Notes: generated from the letters alone by a model not told the origin. Shown: positions 10,859-21,599, numbered from the stretch's first letter. The stretch is DNA of 64,000 bases from Chrysemys picta bellii (GCF_011386835.1 NC_088804.1:38799549-38863548), one strand, 5' to 3'. Numbers and translations are program-made.

Positions 10859-11460
10859 GGGGGGGGGGGGGGTAGGGGAGAAAGATGCTGGGTCTCGGTG
10901 AGGTGGGAAAGGAGAGGAGTGCAGGGGAAGGAATGCAGGGGTTGGGAGGGGAGGGAAGAGGAGGAAGGTGGGGGAAGGGAAGGGAGAGGGGTGGGCAGGG
11001 GAGGGGCAGAGGAGGGCAGGGGGAGGAGAGTGAAGGTGGAGGGCAGGGGGAAGAGCAGATGAGGGTGGGGAATGGGGAAGGAGAAGGGAGGGTAGTGCAG
11101 TGGGGAGGGCAGAGAAAAGAGAAGGGGTGGGGGAGGGGGAGGGGAGTGCAGTGGGGAGGGCAGAAGAAAGAAAAGGGGGAAGAGGGGAGGGCAGAGGAAG
11201 AAGAAGGGGGCATGGGAGTGCAGTGGGGAGGGCAGAGGAAGGAGAAAGGGTGGGGGGGAAGTGCAGTAGGGAGGGCAGAGGAAGGAGAAAGGGTGGGAGT
11301 GCAGTGAGGGGGGAGGGCAGAGGGAGGAGAAAGGGTGGGGGGGACTGCAGTGGGGAGGGCAGAGGAAAGGGCTGGGGGAGGGGAGTGCAGTGAGGGGGGA
11401 GGGCAGAGGAAGGAGAAAGGGTGGGGGGGAGTGCAGTGGGGAGGGCAGAGAGGGCGGGCG
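10859..11460 (+). repeat. G-rich polypurine tract with degenerate minisatellite
   Basis: The tract opens with G14 (10859-10872), followed by about 590 bp that are almost entirely purine on the plus strand. From 11095 a degenerate unit of the form GTGCAGTGGGGAGGGCAGAGG recurs eight times (starts at 11095, 11146, 11218, 11261, 11299, 11345, 11385 and 11431). Many runs of three or more G could form G-quadruplexes, and the purine/pyrimidine asymmetry could form triplex DNA. The long frames read through it (283 and 341 codons, minus strand; proline/serine-rich) are low-complexity artefacts. Confidence 0.85.
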
Positions 11461-11990
11461 GGGGGTCTCATATTTCTCAGTTTGTAAATGGCACAGAGAA
11501 GCTGCCTGGTTTTCCAGCAGGCGCCAGCTGATTCCAGAGGCGCGGGGCCCTCCCTGCACCCAGCTGGCAGTTAGTGGGCAGGCCGTGGAGGGGGAGGAGG
11601 CTGGGGGGAGCTTCCAGCAACTGATGCCCTTGGCACAAGAGGACAGGGTGTCCCGGTGCCACCAGCCAAAGGCCACGCGAGCTCCCCTCCAGAGGCCCTC
11701 TCTCCGTGTCACTGCCCAGCCAGCCCCAGGAGCCCAGCGGGCAGAGGTCACCTCCTTGCCATGCCGTCTCCTCCATGCACCAGGCCTGCTTTCTGCTCAG
11801 AAGAGGCCAGCCCAGCCCTTCCGTCAGGGCTCAGCTTACCCCCAGCAACCAGAGCCGCCCCGGGGAATATGTCAACTATTCCTGTGAGTGCAGGGCCTTC
11901 CTTCTTCCCTCCTGACCATCCAAAACAGAAGCTGCAGGAAAGCTGCCCCAACCAGAGCGTGGCCTAGCTGGGCCCTATGGATCTCCCTGT
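11461..11990. other. GC-rich non-coding filler, no gene recognised
   Basis: No repeat or exon was recognised. Overlapping frames on both strands resemble no known protein. Confidence 0.5.
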
Positions 11991-11993
11991 GCT

Positions 11994-12026
11994 GGACGGA
12001 CGGACGGACGGACGGACGGACGCGCG

Positions 12027-12070
<44 letters not shown>
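11994..12070. repeat. Composite GGAC / CG / CA microsatellite
   Basis: About seven copies of GGAC (11994-12022) are followed by a short CGCGCGCACG bridge and (CA)20 (12031-12070). The last 50 bp alternate purine and pyrimidine and so could adopt Z-DNA. Confidence 0.95.
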
Positions 12071-12075
<5 letters not shown>

Positions 12076-12767
12076 AGGCTAACGCTCAGATCCCAGCAAC
12101 GGAGCTAAAAGAGACTCTCCCCGCGCACTACAAGCCCTCTGTCCCATGGCTGAGTGGTTCCGGTGCCTTCCAGCAGAGGGCAGTGGAGTACCAACGGGCT
12201 AGCCTGTACGCTACCGGCAAGGATTATTTATCCGGGGGCTGGGATCGTGCTGAAAAATAGCCACAGGGCAGTTGTGACCCACCGTGGACCTCCAGAGCGG
12301 CTGCAGCTTGAGCGAAGAGCCAGAGCTCTGTAGCTGGGAGCTGCAATAACCCTCATCCTCCAGGAATCAGCACCGAGCGGGACCCGAGACGCCCTCACCA
12401 GTGGGTCACATGGTTAGCGCTGTTCCCTAGAAGCCACTGGCGGGCGCCTTAGAACGGAGATCCAGAGCCCCCTTGCTCTGCAAAGCCAGCGTGCAATGAT
12501 CGCTTTGCAGTTCCCAGATCTCTTCCCCGCACACACACACTCTGCTCCTCCAGCACTGCTCAGAGGCAGCGCCAGCTCTGCCCCATCTCTCTGGAAGTCT
12601 CTTCTCCCCCTTTGAGCCCCAAGGAGCCACCTTTCCACAGGAGCTCAGGCCCCCAGATGACAGGGCCGCGTTGTCTAGGGTGCCCCCACAGCGCCTGCTG
12701 TTCTCGGCGGCAAGCGCTGAGCACGTGCGGCATTCTGGCCCTACCACTTCAATGAAGCCACATCGCC
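12071..12767. other. Non-coding sequence with possible SINE remnant
   Basis: GC-rich sequence with no exon seen. ATGGTTAGCGCTGTTCCCTAG near 12411-12431 resembles a tRNA-like SINE head but has no B box, so it is noted only as a possible remnant. Confidence 0.4.
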
Positions 12768-12842
12768 GGGCCAGATCCTCCGCTGGTGTAAATCAGCAAT
12801 GATACAAAAGGAGCCAGTTTCCACCCCCCGAGGATCTGGCCC
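12768..12842. repeat. Short inverted-repeat interspersed element, best copy
   Basis: Perfect 13-bp inverted repeats, GGGCCAGATCCTC (12768-12780) and GAGGATCTGGCCC (12830-12842), bound a 49-bp interior starting CGCTGGTGTAAATCAG. This is the best preserved copy of the family also seen at 421-487 and 19990-20020. The fold-back structure with short exact ends looks like a small non-autonomous element. I know the phrase as common in turtle, crocodilian and bird DNA but cannot name the family. Confidence 0.6.
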
Positions 12843-13030
12843 CCCAGATTAAAGGATGTAATTAATTCTCTCTCTCCGCTACAAGCAGCACTTCCACACC
12901 GAAGGGACTTTAACCGCCTCCTCTCCCCGGTTCTCGCTGCTGATCTACCTTTTGCTCTGTTCTCAGATGGATTGTGAAAGGAGGCTGGTCACTTTCACAT
13001 TAGAATCCAGTCAGTTTCAACCCCGCCTCT
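12843..13030. promoter_or_regulatory. Putative conserved non-coding element (weak)
   Basis: AT-richer island with GATTAAAGGATGTAATTAAT just after the inverted-repeat element, and no frame or repeat. Assigned by composition and a homeodomain-type core only. Confidence 0.3.
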
Positions 13031-14015
13031 GCCCACCATCCCCAGGCTCTGTTTGGGTTGAAATCAAGGCATGAAGGTGGGGGACGTTGGTCACTTTTCC
13101 GTCTCTCTTCCCAGTCTGCCTCTGCGCCTTCCCTCCAATTGGTTCCCCTGTGAGCCGCTTGGTGTGGCAGTGCGTGCATTAAGGATGCGCTGTAAAAGCC
13201 GGCTGCACTGTGGCATCAAGGCGCTTTCCCTTCTCAGGATGGGTGCGGTGAGCCCTAAGCCGGGGCTTCAAAGGCAGGGCCAGGAAACGGCACCGCTTAA
13301 AGCAAACTCACTTCGGCAGCCTGGCTTCAGCCCTTGGAGGAAGGACTCGGTCGTTCCAGCTCCAATTGTCCCACGCACCCTGGCATGAAGTACCGGCTCA
13401 GCTCAGGAGATGCCCTAGAGGCACGGGGCTGCCACAGGGTCAAGATGGAGATGCCAAGGCTGAAGGGCACTGGCAGAGCCTGGGGCTGGTCTGGGGGAGG
13501 AACACACCTGGTCCATCACATCCCCACTCCACCTGGGCACTGTTACCTGAGCACCACGCCCTGAGAGCAGCACTGCAAAGCAATGCAGTCAGAGCGACTT
13601 AAACACACAGGACCTGGCTCTCCTCTCAGCGCTGCTATGCCAGAGTCAGTCCATCACGCGCCAGGGCAGGCCCAGAGAGCTAAACTAGTTAACCTCTTAG
13701 TACCGGACTAGTTTTGCTACCATCACGCAAAATAGGATGGGCCGCATATGTGGCTCTCAGGCTAGAGGGCTGGCTGCGAGCAGGGACCTACATGTGCCCT
13801 GTGTTAGCGCAGCTTGTCTCGTTTGGGGCTGCTTGTTCCTTTTAGCACCTGCTTCTCCTATTTCCTAAGTTCCAGCTCACGTCCCTGCAAGCGGCTGGTG
13901 AGATTCCAAAAAGCACACGGGGCTCTGATGGAAACGAAATCTTCCCAGGCAAGCCCCCATTGCTCCCCCCACCCTCTGCACGCTAATACTCGGTCGGGAC
14001 CCTCCCCAAAATCAC
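13031..14015. other. Non-coding filler, no gene recognised
   Basis: No repeat family, RNA or convincing exon was seen. Confidence 0.45.
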
Positions 14016-14019
14016 CAGG

Positions 14020-14500
14020 ATCAGCAGAAGTAAATGACAAGGGCTGTAGCAAGCGGGCGGGTAACATGATAACAGCTCTCTGCGCGGGAGAGATAAATAG
14101 CGCCAGCAGCGAGAAGATGTATTCGGCTAGAAGCTAATAGTGTCTGTCAGTGCGTTTTAGGCACGGAGCATCACTCCTGGTGCCTGAATAGGGGAATGCC
14201 AACAGGAAGTGACAGGGAAACTGAGCAGAAAGCGACAGGCAGCGCACAAAGAGCATGTCCTCTGTAAGTGGCGATAAACCTTGGAAAAAAGAAGAGCTAA
14301 ATCAGTTGTTTAGCCGATGTACCACATGCTGACAGGGCAAATGTGAAGGCTTTTATGGCCACATGGGTTTTCATTTGCAGTTATTCATAGAGGAGCCGGG
14401 TGCTTTATCTCACTTACATTATGTACGACCACAAAGCAGACACTTGCACCGCAGCACTCGCTCCCCTAGAAAATATTAATATGTAAATGTCAGTCTCCGA
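14020..14500. promoter_or_regulatory. Putative conserved non-coding element, possible enhancer
   Basis: About 480 bp of balanced-composition, non-repetitive sequence. Motifs include TTTTATGG at 14351-14358 (the CDX/posterior-HOX core TTTATGG), GAGATAAATAG near 14089, and the palindrome ATATTAATAT at 14473-14482 next to GTAAATG. The length, even composition and lack of stop-free frames suit a long conserved element. The regulatory call is inference. Confidence 0.42.
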
Positions 14501-14653
14501 AGGCCAGGAATGGAACGACGGGGGAGCAGCTCCGCGCAGGAGATAAAACAAACCCTGAAAGGGGGCAGAGAACTGAACGGCACCTGATGGACTCGGTAAC
14601 TTTCCATCCGCTCCCAGCAACCACCTACGCCTGGACACTCAGAGAACCAGCAA
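14501..14653. other. Non-coding sequence, nothing recognised
   Basis: Short spacer between the preceding island and the minisatellite. Confidence 0.4.
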
Positions 14654-14960
14654 GAGTGCAACCATGCACACCCCGCACAAGCACTGGGGCAGATGAGCGT
14701 GCACTCATGCACCCCCCCCACGCAACGGAGGAGGTGAGTGGGCACACATGCACCCCCACCCCACAGGCTGGGGCAGGTGAGTGTGCGCACATGCACCCCC
14801 ACCCCACAGGCTGGGGCAGGTGAGTGTGCAGCCCCCCAACACACACACAGGCTGGGGTGGGTGAGTGTGCAAACATGCACCCCCCACACAAGGAGGGGCA
14901 GGTGAGTGTGCATACATGCACCCCCCCCATTCACACAGGCTGGGGCAGGTGTGCACGGGA
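14654..14960 (+). repeat. About 42-bp minisatellite with embedded splice-donor-like motif
   Basis: Units begin near 14692, 14732, 14776, 14819, 14860 and 14901 (spacing 40-44 bp) and follow the pattern GGTGAGTGTGC, ACATGCACCCCC, then CACAGGCTGGGGCA. Three unit junctions read exactly CAGGTGAGT (14774-14782, 14817-14825, 14899-14907), a perfect 5' splice-site consensus. The unit length is near a multiple of three, which gives long repetitive cysteine-rich frames on the minus strand (up to 295 codons). I regard these as artefacts. Confidence 0.85.
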
Positions 14961-15655
14961 GCACACACAGCCATGCAGACATACGTGTACAGATGAGGAA
15001 TACACCTTCCCAGGAGCTGAGCACACACGACACAGCAGAATCGGTGAATCCACATTGGAGCTCGCTCACACGCGCCCGCCGGCGTGCACACAGAGCCATG
15101 TGCACACTCAGACACAGCACACTTAGAACCAGCATAAGCACACGCTTCAAGGCAGACATCCAGGAGCTGGGCCCCCTCCCACGCAGCGTGCTGCTGGCTG
15201 TCCTGCTTCCCGCACCATCCCCCGCAGATGGCAACACCCTCAGATCCCCCTGCCTCCTCTGAGCTCCCTGCACTACCAGGATCCAGGTCTTTGCGCCCCA
15301 AGAGGGGCTGCGATGGGGAGCTCCCTTCCCTTGGGTTCGGAGAGCGCTGAGCTGCGGTGACACTGGCGAACTGGGGGCAAGGCTTCCCGGGAGCAGCGGA
15401 GGGGTGTGCAGTGCAGGTATCCAGAAGCCAAGGGACTGGGCATCAGAGTGCCCCCAAGTGGGGTGTGTAGACTGTCAGGAGCCAATCTAGGATGTTTCCC
15501 GGTGTCTCACGCTGTAAGCAAGTAGTGGTGATTCGCCCCGGCCTAATCCCGCGCTGTGTCACAGCAGGACCATAGGATCGGGGTCCAGGGATCGCAGGGG
15601 GCCCCCATGGCAGCTGGACCAGCTGCTTATCTCACTTTCCCCCATGCCCCCAGCT
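14961..15655. other. Non-coding filler, no gene recognised
   Basis: Starts with degenerate CA-rich sequence continuing from the minisatellite, then GC-rich sequence. No exon was recognised. Confidence 0.45.
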
Positions 15656-15659
15656 GGCG

Positions 15660-15730
15660 CCCTGCCCAAGGATGCTTAGACAGGTACAGCGCCGTGCCTT
15701 AGCCACTAGGCCCTGCTGCTTCTCAACCAT
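15660..15730 (-). repeat. Possible tRNA-head SINE fragment
   Basis: The reverse strand reads GGGCCTAGTGGCTAAGGCACGG, like the A-box head of an MIR-type SINE. No B box follows. Weak call. Confidence 0.3.
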
Positions 15731-16120
15731 GGACGCTGCCTCAGAGAGCTATGAGAGCAGGGCAGCCAGAACAGGGACAGTGCAAGCAACGGTGGGGACC
15801 CCCGTTTCGTGGTGTTCTTACCAGCCCCAATGCTGCAGGAGGGGCCACGCTCTGACAACCCCGGCAGCTGGTCCGGGAACATTCCCCACACAGGGAACCT
15901 CTCTGAAAAGACCAGGCCCAGGGGAGCAGCAGAGCCCAGCCCAGCGATGCTCTGGGCTGTGGGGACCCCAAGAGGACTGTGCGCCCCGGGACAGGGCGGC
16001 TGGTATAAGCCCCTGCTGTGCCCTGCAGTGGATACACACAGGAGTGGAGGGGTGCGTCGGGAGTTTGCGCAGAGGGCTGGGGCAGGAGTGGAGGACTACG
16101 CGGGAAGGCTAGGAGGGGGG
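15731..16120. other. GC-rich non-coding filler
   Basis: Nothing recognised. Confidence 0.45.
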
Positions 16121-16123
16121 AGA

Positions 16124-16200
16124 GGTGTGGAGGGCGGTTGGGGGAAGGGGTAGATGGGGAATCGAACCCCTAGGCTTGCCAAACAGCTCACCCCCCTCCC
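16124..16200 (-). repeat. tRNA-like fragment with exact B box, probable SINE remnant
   Basis: The reverse strand contains an exact Pol III B box, GGTTCGATTCC (16158-16168 reversed), preceded by GAGCTGTTTGGCAAGCCTAG. No full cloverleaf can be drawn and there is no A box at the right distance. It is more likely a decayed tRNA-derived SINE than a tRNA gene. Confidence 0.35.
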
Positions 16201-16545
16201 AGGCCCTGGGGAAGGGCTGCACTGCGCTGGCAGGGGGGAGCCTTGTGGTTCCCATTAGCTCCCAGATAGGTGGCCCAGCCGAGCAGGACTTGGCGATGAG
16301 GAAGGCTTGCGTCAGAGGTGAGCTCAGCGTCTAGCGGAGCGAGATCAGCGTGAAAGCCCGCGGCGGCCTCCTCTAAGCCCGTGGGCTGGTTACCACGGCA
16401 CGGCGCTGTACCTGTCTACACAACAAAGCGCCCAGAGCGCAGAGCCGATCACAGCCCTGGCGGAGTCAATGGAGCGAGACCAGGGGGGACCCGTCCCCCG
16501 GGTACCTTGGGAAAAAGAAATATTCCCCGGCCATTTCTTTTTTGG
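16201..16545. other. GC-rich non-coding filler
   Basis: Nothing recognised. Confidence 0.45.
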
Positions 16546-16549
16546 CCGT

Positions 16550-16840
16550 TCCCTCCCTTCTCCAGGCCCCAACCGCTCCCGCGCGGAGATACAATTAAAT
16601 CAGCGTTCTGCTAACAATCTCCCGGCTAATCAGACATCTCTCTCCTCCCCCGCCACTCCACCCCAATCCTTGTGTGATGGGAGCGCTTTGATATCAGAGT
16701 GGACCCTAATGGGTTCAGTGTAAGGGAGCCTTAATTTATTACGTGCCTGTAATTGATGTTTATATAAAGTAGCTCTTACAGCTCCTCAGAGCAGGAGATG
16801 AAAAGCAATCAGTCAGCCATTTGCCTCCAAAGGAAGAGGG
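16550..16840. promoter_or_regulatory. Putative conserved non-coding element, possible enhancer
   Basis: Motif-rich island: CAATTAAATCAG near 16592, CTTTGAT at 16686-16692 (TCF/LEF-like core), TTAATTTATTACG near 16731, GTAATTGATG near 16749, and TATATAAA at 16761-16768. It is flanked by GC-rich DNA and ends in a GA-rich run (about 16838-16862). It has no frame or transposon signature. The TATATAAA box could mark a minor promoter, but no exon is visible downstream on either strand. Confidence 0.42.
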
Positions 16841-18580
16841 AGAAAGAGAGAGGGAGAGAGACAACCCGACACATATCAAAAAGCTACTCCCTGCAAACCA
16901 GGAGGGAGGGTGTTGGATTAGCGCGCCGGGGGCTTTGAAGCTGAGCCATCCAGCCACATAGACAGGCTGCCGATTCCCACCGCGACAGGGACTAGAAAAC
17001 ACGGCGGCAGGCAATTTGCAGGCACAGGGGAGCCGCGTCAGGAAGGGTTCCCTGCAGAGCGCAGATCTCTCGGCCTGCCAGCCCATTCCTCGCCTTTAAT
17101 GCCCCACCCTCCAAGGTGCTGAGTGCCTCAGTTCCACGGATCAGGACCGCTGCATGGTAACCGACCACGGCAGCTTCACCCGGCCATGGCCATCAGTAAG
17201 GAGCAAACCCGTGTCCTTCAGCATTCAAAGTACAAGCCCCTATCACTGCAGCTAACAGCGCACCTCCTTCAGGGAGGAGCAAGTAGAAGGCTGTTACCCC
17301 CACCACTAGAGGGAGCCACAGTCTCACGCACGCAGAGGGCCTAGACCCCATGGTGACTGGTGGGTTAGAAATACACCACCTAGGCAGGTAGGTAGGTAAG
17401 TATCTAATGACAAAGAAATGTCCCTGGGAAACCATTTACCACTGGCTCTGGGTAGATAGTTAGGAACAGGACTGGTCAATAGAGAAGGAGCAGGAGCCCA
17501 TTTCTGTCTGGGAAGGGAAAAGCGAAATCACAAGAGGTGGCATTGCCGGAAGCGGCATAAGCAGACCACAGACCCCCTGGCTCCGGGGGGACACCCCGAC
17601 AACAGTGCATGGGAGCCCTGGGACCCTGCAATGCTGACAGGAAGCCAGAGAAATAACCTAGCAACAGGCGCGCGAACACCTCCACGAGAGCTGGTTTCCA
17701 CAAGTGGCTAGCAAGCCTCAGGGAGGGAGTCTGCTTTTCCCAGGGCGGGAGCTCGGTGCTGTCCGGGAATCAGGCCCTGTAAGGGTGACCAGTTGGGCCC
17801 CCCAAAATTGAGGGATCCAAAATCATCAGTGACCTTGGAAAGGCGTCACCAGGTGTGGCCAGAGAGAGGCCAAAGCCAGCCTGCTGTGCCAGTTTTACCA
17901 ACCCCTGGGAACCAGGCCCTCCCATCCCGCTGGCATCTCTGCCTGGCAGGGACCAGTACCAAGGGAAGAGGCTTCTCTTCTCCTCTCCTTATGTATACTC
18001 CCTCAGGCCGCACCCCGGCACCCACATAACACGCCCCCAACCTGACCAGCCTTAGCCCACAGCCCTGTCGAACCTCCTCCTGGGGTCACCCCTGGAGCTG
18101 CCATGGAGAAGGTGCTAGCACCCGCAGGGGCAAGCAGTGGGACAAGAGAGAGGGGAAGGAGCAGGGAGGAGCATGAGGCCGGCGCGGCTGGCTGGCGCCC
18201 ATGGGATCGGGATTCTACAAACTCTGTATGTGCCTGGGTTGAGGCGGGGTGGCCAAGCTGCTGCCTCTGCTGCCTGTAATTGCAACTGGCATTAAGAATT
18301 CATCAGCCCAGAGGCGCGAGGTCTTGAGCAGAGATTCCCCCGGAGCCAAGTCCTGGAGGTGGAGAACTGACTGCTGGAGAAGGAGACTGAAATTCAGACC
18401 TCCGCTCTCAGCCACACCATCTGGGCCGCCAGGGAACGGGGAGCAGGCACAGCGCTGGTACCAGGAGGGGCGAGGTCCCCCTGCAAAGTCCAGCAAAGCG
18501 GCGTAGCGGCCGCTGGCCCATGAGGCGTGGTTCTAACACAGGCTCAGCCCCCGGGAGTCACATTCTGCGCAGCTCCGGCT
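16841..18580. other. Non-coding filler, no gene recognised
   Basis: A GA-rich low-complexity stretch at the left edge and a short (GGTA)n run near 17387-17400. Otherwise GC-rich unique-looking sequence without a recognisable exon. Confidence 0.5.
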
Positions 18581-18584
18581 GGGG

Positions 18585-18680
18585 AGCCATACGTCACCAA
18601 ACCCAGCAAAAAACTGGTGCTAAATTGAATCAATCCATCTTGGAAATGGCTCTTGTCAGCCTGTGTCAGGGAAAGCGGCT
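18585..18680. promoter_or_regulatory. Putative short conserved element (weak)
   Basis: AT-richer 90-bp patch with GCTAAATTGAATCAATCC. Regulatory role inferred only from composition. Confidence 0.22.
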
Positions 18681-19548
18681 GCAGGAGAGAGAGGGATCAG
18701 GTGGTGAGGGGGGGCCAGTCGGGAGTGCTGCACAAACTGCATGCACAGCAGAGGGGAGGGGAGCTGCACACGTTCAGCACCCCCGGAGTGCCTCTCTAAC
18801 CAGGGCTGTTCACAGCCTGAGGCTGTGCACAGAGCCACCATCGCTGGGCGGGAGGGGTGGGTCTGACTGTCAGACATGGCCAGAACCGGACGGGTGGGGG
18901 AAGAGGTGTGTTAATCACGCAGAGACACAAAGACTCCCCCTTCTGTCTCATCCCTCCAGGCCCGCAGGAGCGAGAGCCGGTGCTGGGAGAGGACGATGGG
19001 CCTCATGCTTAGCGCACAAGGGGAGTCACTCTGTGCCTCGGTTTCCCCACCCGCTGCTGATAGGCGTGCAGGGAGAGACAGAGAGATACGGCTACGAATG
19101 CTCCCCATGTTGCACTCCCTCCCCTTGTTAGGCCCAGGCCGGCACCACAGGAAGCCGAGGCCCGAGTCCATTCGCTCTGGCAGTTTGGCTGCTTCCAGAA
19201 CACGACCCCAGTTCGACCCCAAACCTCCCCTCCCCACCCCTCTACCACAGACAGCCTCTCCCCGCCCGAAGAATCAGGCCCTTTCTCCCGAGTCTCATTT
19301 CCATCCTGGAGCACCACGCCCGCACCTGCCCCATCCATGTCCTAGATCTCCAGGTGACACCGGCAGCTGTCCTACCACAGCCACACTCCCAGGGCCTCCC
19401 AGCTATGTGGGCTGGGCCTGGCCGGGGCTCGGCAAGGAAGCCTCTTGGGAGAACGCAGGCTGGGAGACGCAGGCGGTGGACCCAGGGCTTAGAAGAGGAT
19501 TATAGGGTGCTCTGTGCTGCTGGAAGGGACGTCAGCTGGAAGGCAGAG
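18681..19548. other. GC-rich non-coding filler
   Basis: A short MIR-like phrase (TGTGCCTCGGTTTCCCCA, 19031-19048) suggests an eroded SINE body. Nothing else was recognised. Confidence 0.45.
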
Positions 19549-19549
19549 G

Positions 19550-19665
19550 AAAGATGGCCCAGTGGTTATGGCGCTGCCTCGGATACGGGAGACCCAGGGT
19601 CAACCCCTATTCGGCCCCCAACTCCCTTCTGAGTCACTCAGCCTCTGTCCAAGGGGGACTAGAGC
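19550..19665 (+). mobile_element. tRNA-derived SINE (MIR-like), 5' portion
   Basis: GATGGCCCAGTGGTTATGGC supplies an A-box-like head, followed by CTGCCTCGGATACGGGAGAC and a B-box-like GGGTCAACCCC. This is the standard head of an MIR/CORE-SINE. The 3' half is too decayed to delimit. Confidence 0.55.
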
Positions 19666-20415
19666 ACTGCCCTGGCTATTAGGATAACTAGGGCAGATTG
19701 TGAGGGGTTCAGCTACTACAGGGAGCGGGGCCAGATACTAACACCTTGGCTAGAAGACAGGTCGTGTCCAAGTCCCGCCCCTTGTGGCCATCCCAGTGCC
19801 TCCCACAAAAAGAGATGGGGGAGCCCCAGACTCCCGGCCCCATGGGGATGGCTGCATTCTGCCTCCATACGCACCCCCTGCGGGGCCAGCCTGGCCAGTT
19901 ACTGCTCACTCCCCCCCGAACCAGCGCCGCTGGCGGAAGCAGCCCACCCCTGATCCTTGGGGGGTGGAAACTGGCTCCTTTCGTATCACTGTTGATTTAT
20001 ACCAGCGGAGGATCTGGCTCAGGACTTTGAACCCAGCGATGTGCCCACGGCCCAGTTTCACCTAGCGAATACAGCGTCGCTGCCCAGCTGCCCTGCCCAG
20101 AGGCAGTACCACATCTCCACACGAGGCCGCTCAAAGCGGTGTGAAGGGGTGGCCACCTGTGTACTAGAGGCAGGCAGGGGACAAACGCCCGGGCCCCGCT
20201 CACTCCCGTAAAATGCCCCTTCCCCAGACATTAATTTCCCAAGTGGTGCCCCAGAACGGTGGCCGCTGAATACGGCTCTCTGGGGTGGGATCCATGTGGA
20301 AGACAAAGGCAATCCGGCCTGACACAAATAGAGATGGATGCTGGTGTACCGAACCTGCAGACTGGCCAATGAAAATGCAGCACAAAAGGGGGCGGCGGGC
20401 GTGGATAGAGCCTGG
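19666..20415. other. Non-coding filler with a half inverted-repeat element
   Basis: At 19990-20020, GATTTATACCAGCGGAGGAT followed by CTGGCTC is the reverse complement of the left half of the element at 12768-12842. The rest is GC-rich sequence with nothing recognised. Confidence 0.45.
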
Positions 20416-20419
20416 TGAT

Positions 20420-20560
20420 TGATTTTCCATCCAGACCTTCACACCAACCAAATATGTCACCCAGACAGGCACTTTAAAAGCCGTGGCAGGCACAGATTTA
20501 TCCCCTGCCTGGACCGGAGACCATCAATTGTTTCGCGCCGGTATCTGCGGGAAGGGGGAT
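20420..20560. promoter_or_regulatory. Putative conserved non-coding element (weak)
   Basis: Balanced-composition patch with GATTGATTTTCC, CCAAATATGTC and ATCAATTG motifs. No frame or repeat. Inference only. Confidence 0.3.
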
Positions 20561-21595
20561 TTTAACTGTAGGATTCCAAGCACCTGGCTTCATGAAACTT
20601 AACATGATACCTCCGGCCCCGCCCTGTGACGGGAGGTGTGGGGCCAGGATGACTGACCAGAGCTGGCACCCTGGGCGCGAGAGGATGGGCAGGTCTGTGT
20701 CGGGGTGGGCAGGGTGTCACAACCACCCCGTAAGGGGCCTTGGTACATGGCCGTGCTGCTGCAATGCAAACGACAGACTGACGGGCGGGCGCCAGCGTAG
20801 GGCGTGAGCGGGCACGCGCGTGCCAGGGTGCTCCCACAGCCACGGGGGGTACAGATTCACGTGTGCAATACGCAGTGGTTACGCACGCACGGCGTAGTGC
20901 AGACACGTGCGCACACATCCGTACACTGCTCCACCGCCGGTGGTGCTGGCCGGGACTGCTCTGACACCTATCAGCCGCTGCCACACGATTGCACAGAGCC
21001 AGCCAGTGGGGGGGGAAGGCGAGGGCTCCATGTAGCTGCGCCCGCAGAAGGAGAAGAGAGCTGGCAGCTCTGAGAAGGAGCAGCTCAGCGCCGGCACAGG
21101 GCAGGCGTGCGGGGCAATCCGGATACCACCCATCTGCCGCAGACAGCCACTCTCACTCCGCTTCTGCGGGGACAGGCCACGAGACGGGGGCATGGAAGGT
21201 CGGGGGCAGGGGCTGGCCTCCCCAGGGGTTATGGGTAAGCACCAAAGCCAGACACCCCCTAAGGTCAGGAGTGTGCAGCCGGGCCCCATCCCCTGTTCCA
21301 ATGCCTCCCCCAACCTACATGGGGTGGATGAGGAAGAACTGTCCCCCGTAGCCTGCTTGGCTTGGCTCCTGCCTTGTTCCAGCTTGGCCTGGGATCAGGA
21401 GCTGCACCGCCTGATAACAGCCCTGATCACATCCCCCCGCCCAGCAGCTGCTGTCAGCAGGGCCCCGTCAATGTCCCTCTAAACAAGGCCCCGGGAGGCC
21501 CAGCAGGCGGGCAGGGCTGGAATCTGCTAGCTCAGCACTCTGCCCCTCAGCGCTTAGGTAGGACCCCGGAAACGTGGTTCTCAGGCAGGAAATTT
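20561..21595. other. GC-rich non-coding filler, CG/CA-rich in part
   Basis: Between about 20800 and 20930 the sequence is rich in alternating CACG/CGTG dinucleotides but is not a clean array. No exon was recognised. Confidence 0.45.
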
Positions 21596-21599
21596 GAAG

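Noticed and set aside
10620..11751. Two long proline/serine-rich frames (283 and 341 codons, minus strand)
   Set aside because: They are the translation of the polypurine/polypyrimidine tract. The amino-acid pattern is pure composition.
12405..12440. tRNA-like SINE head (GGTTAGCGCTGTTCCCTAG)
   Set aside because: No B box within range, so too little to call.
14476..15363. 295- and 198-codon cysteine-rich repetitive frames on the minus strand
   Set aside because: They exist only because the 42-bp minisatellite unit is near a multiple of three. Two overlapping frames look equally repetitive, which argues against coding.
15690..15720. Resemblance to miR-124 (reverse strand TAAGGCACGGCG)
   Set aside because: It matches only the first bases of the mature sequence, diverges afterwards, and no hairpin partner is visible.
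16150..16200. Functional tRNA gene on the minus strand
   Set aside because: Only the B box is intact. No A box at proper spacing and no cloverleaf.
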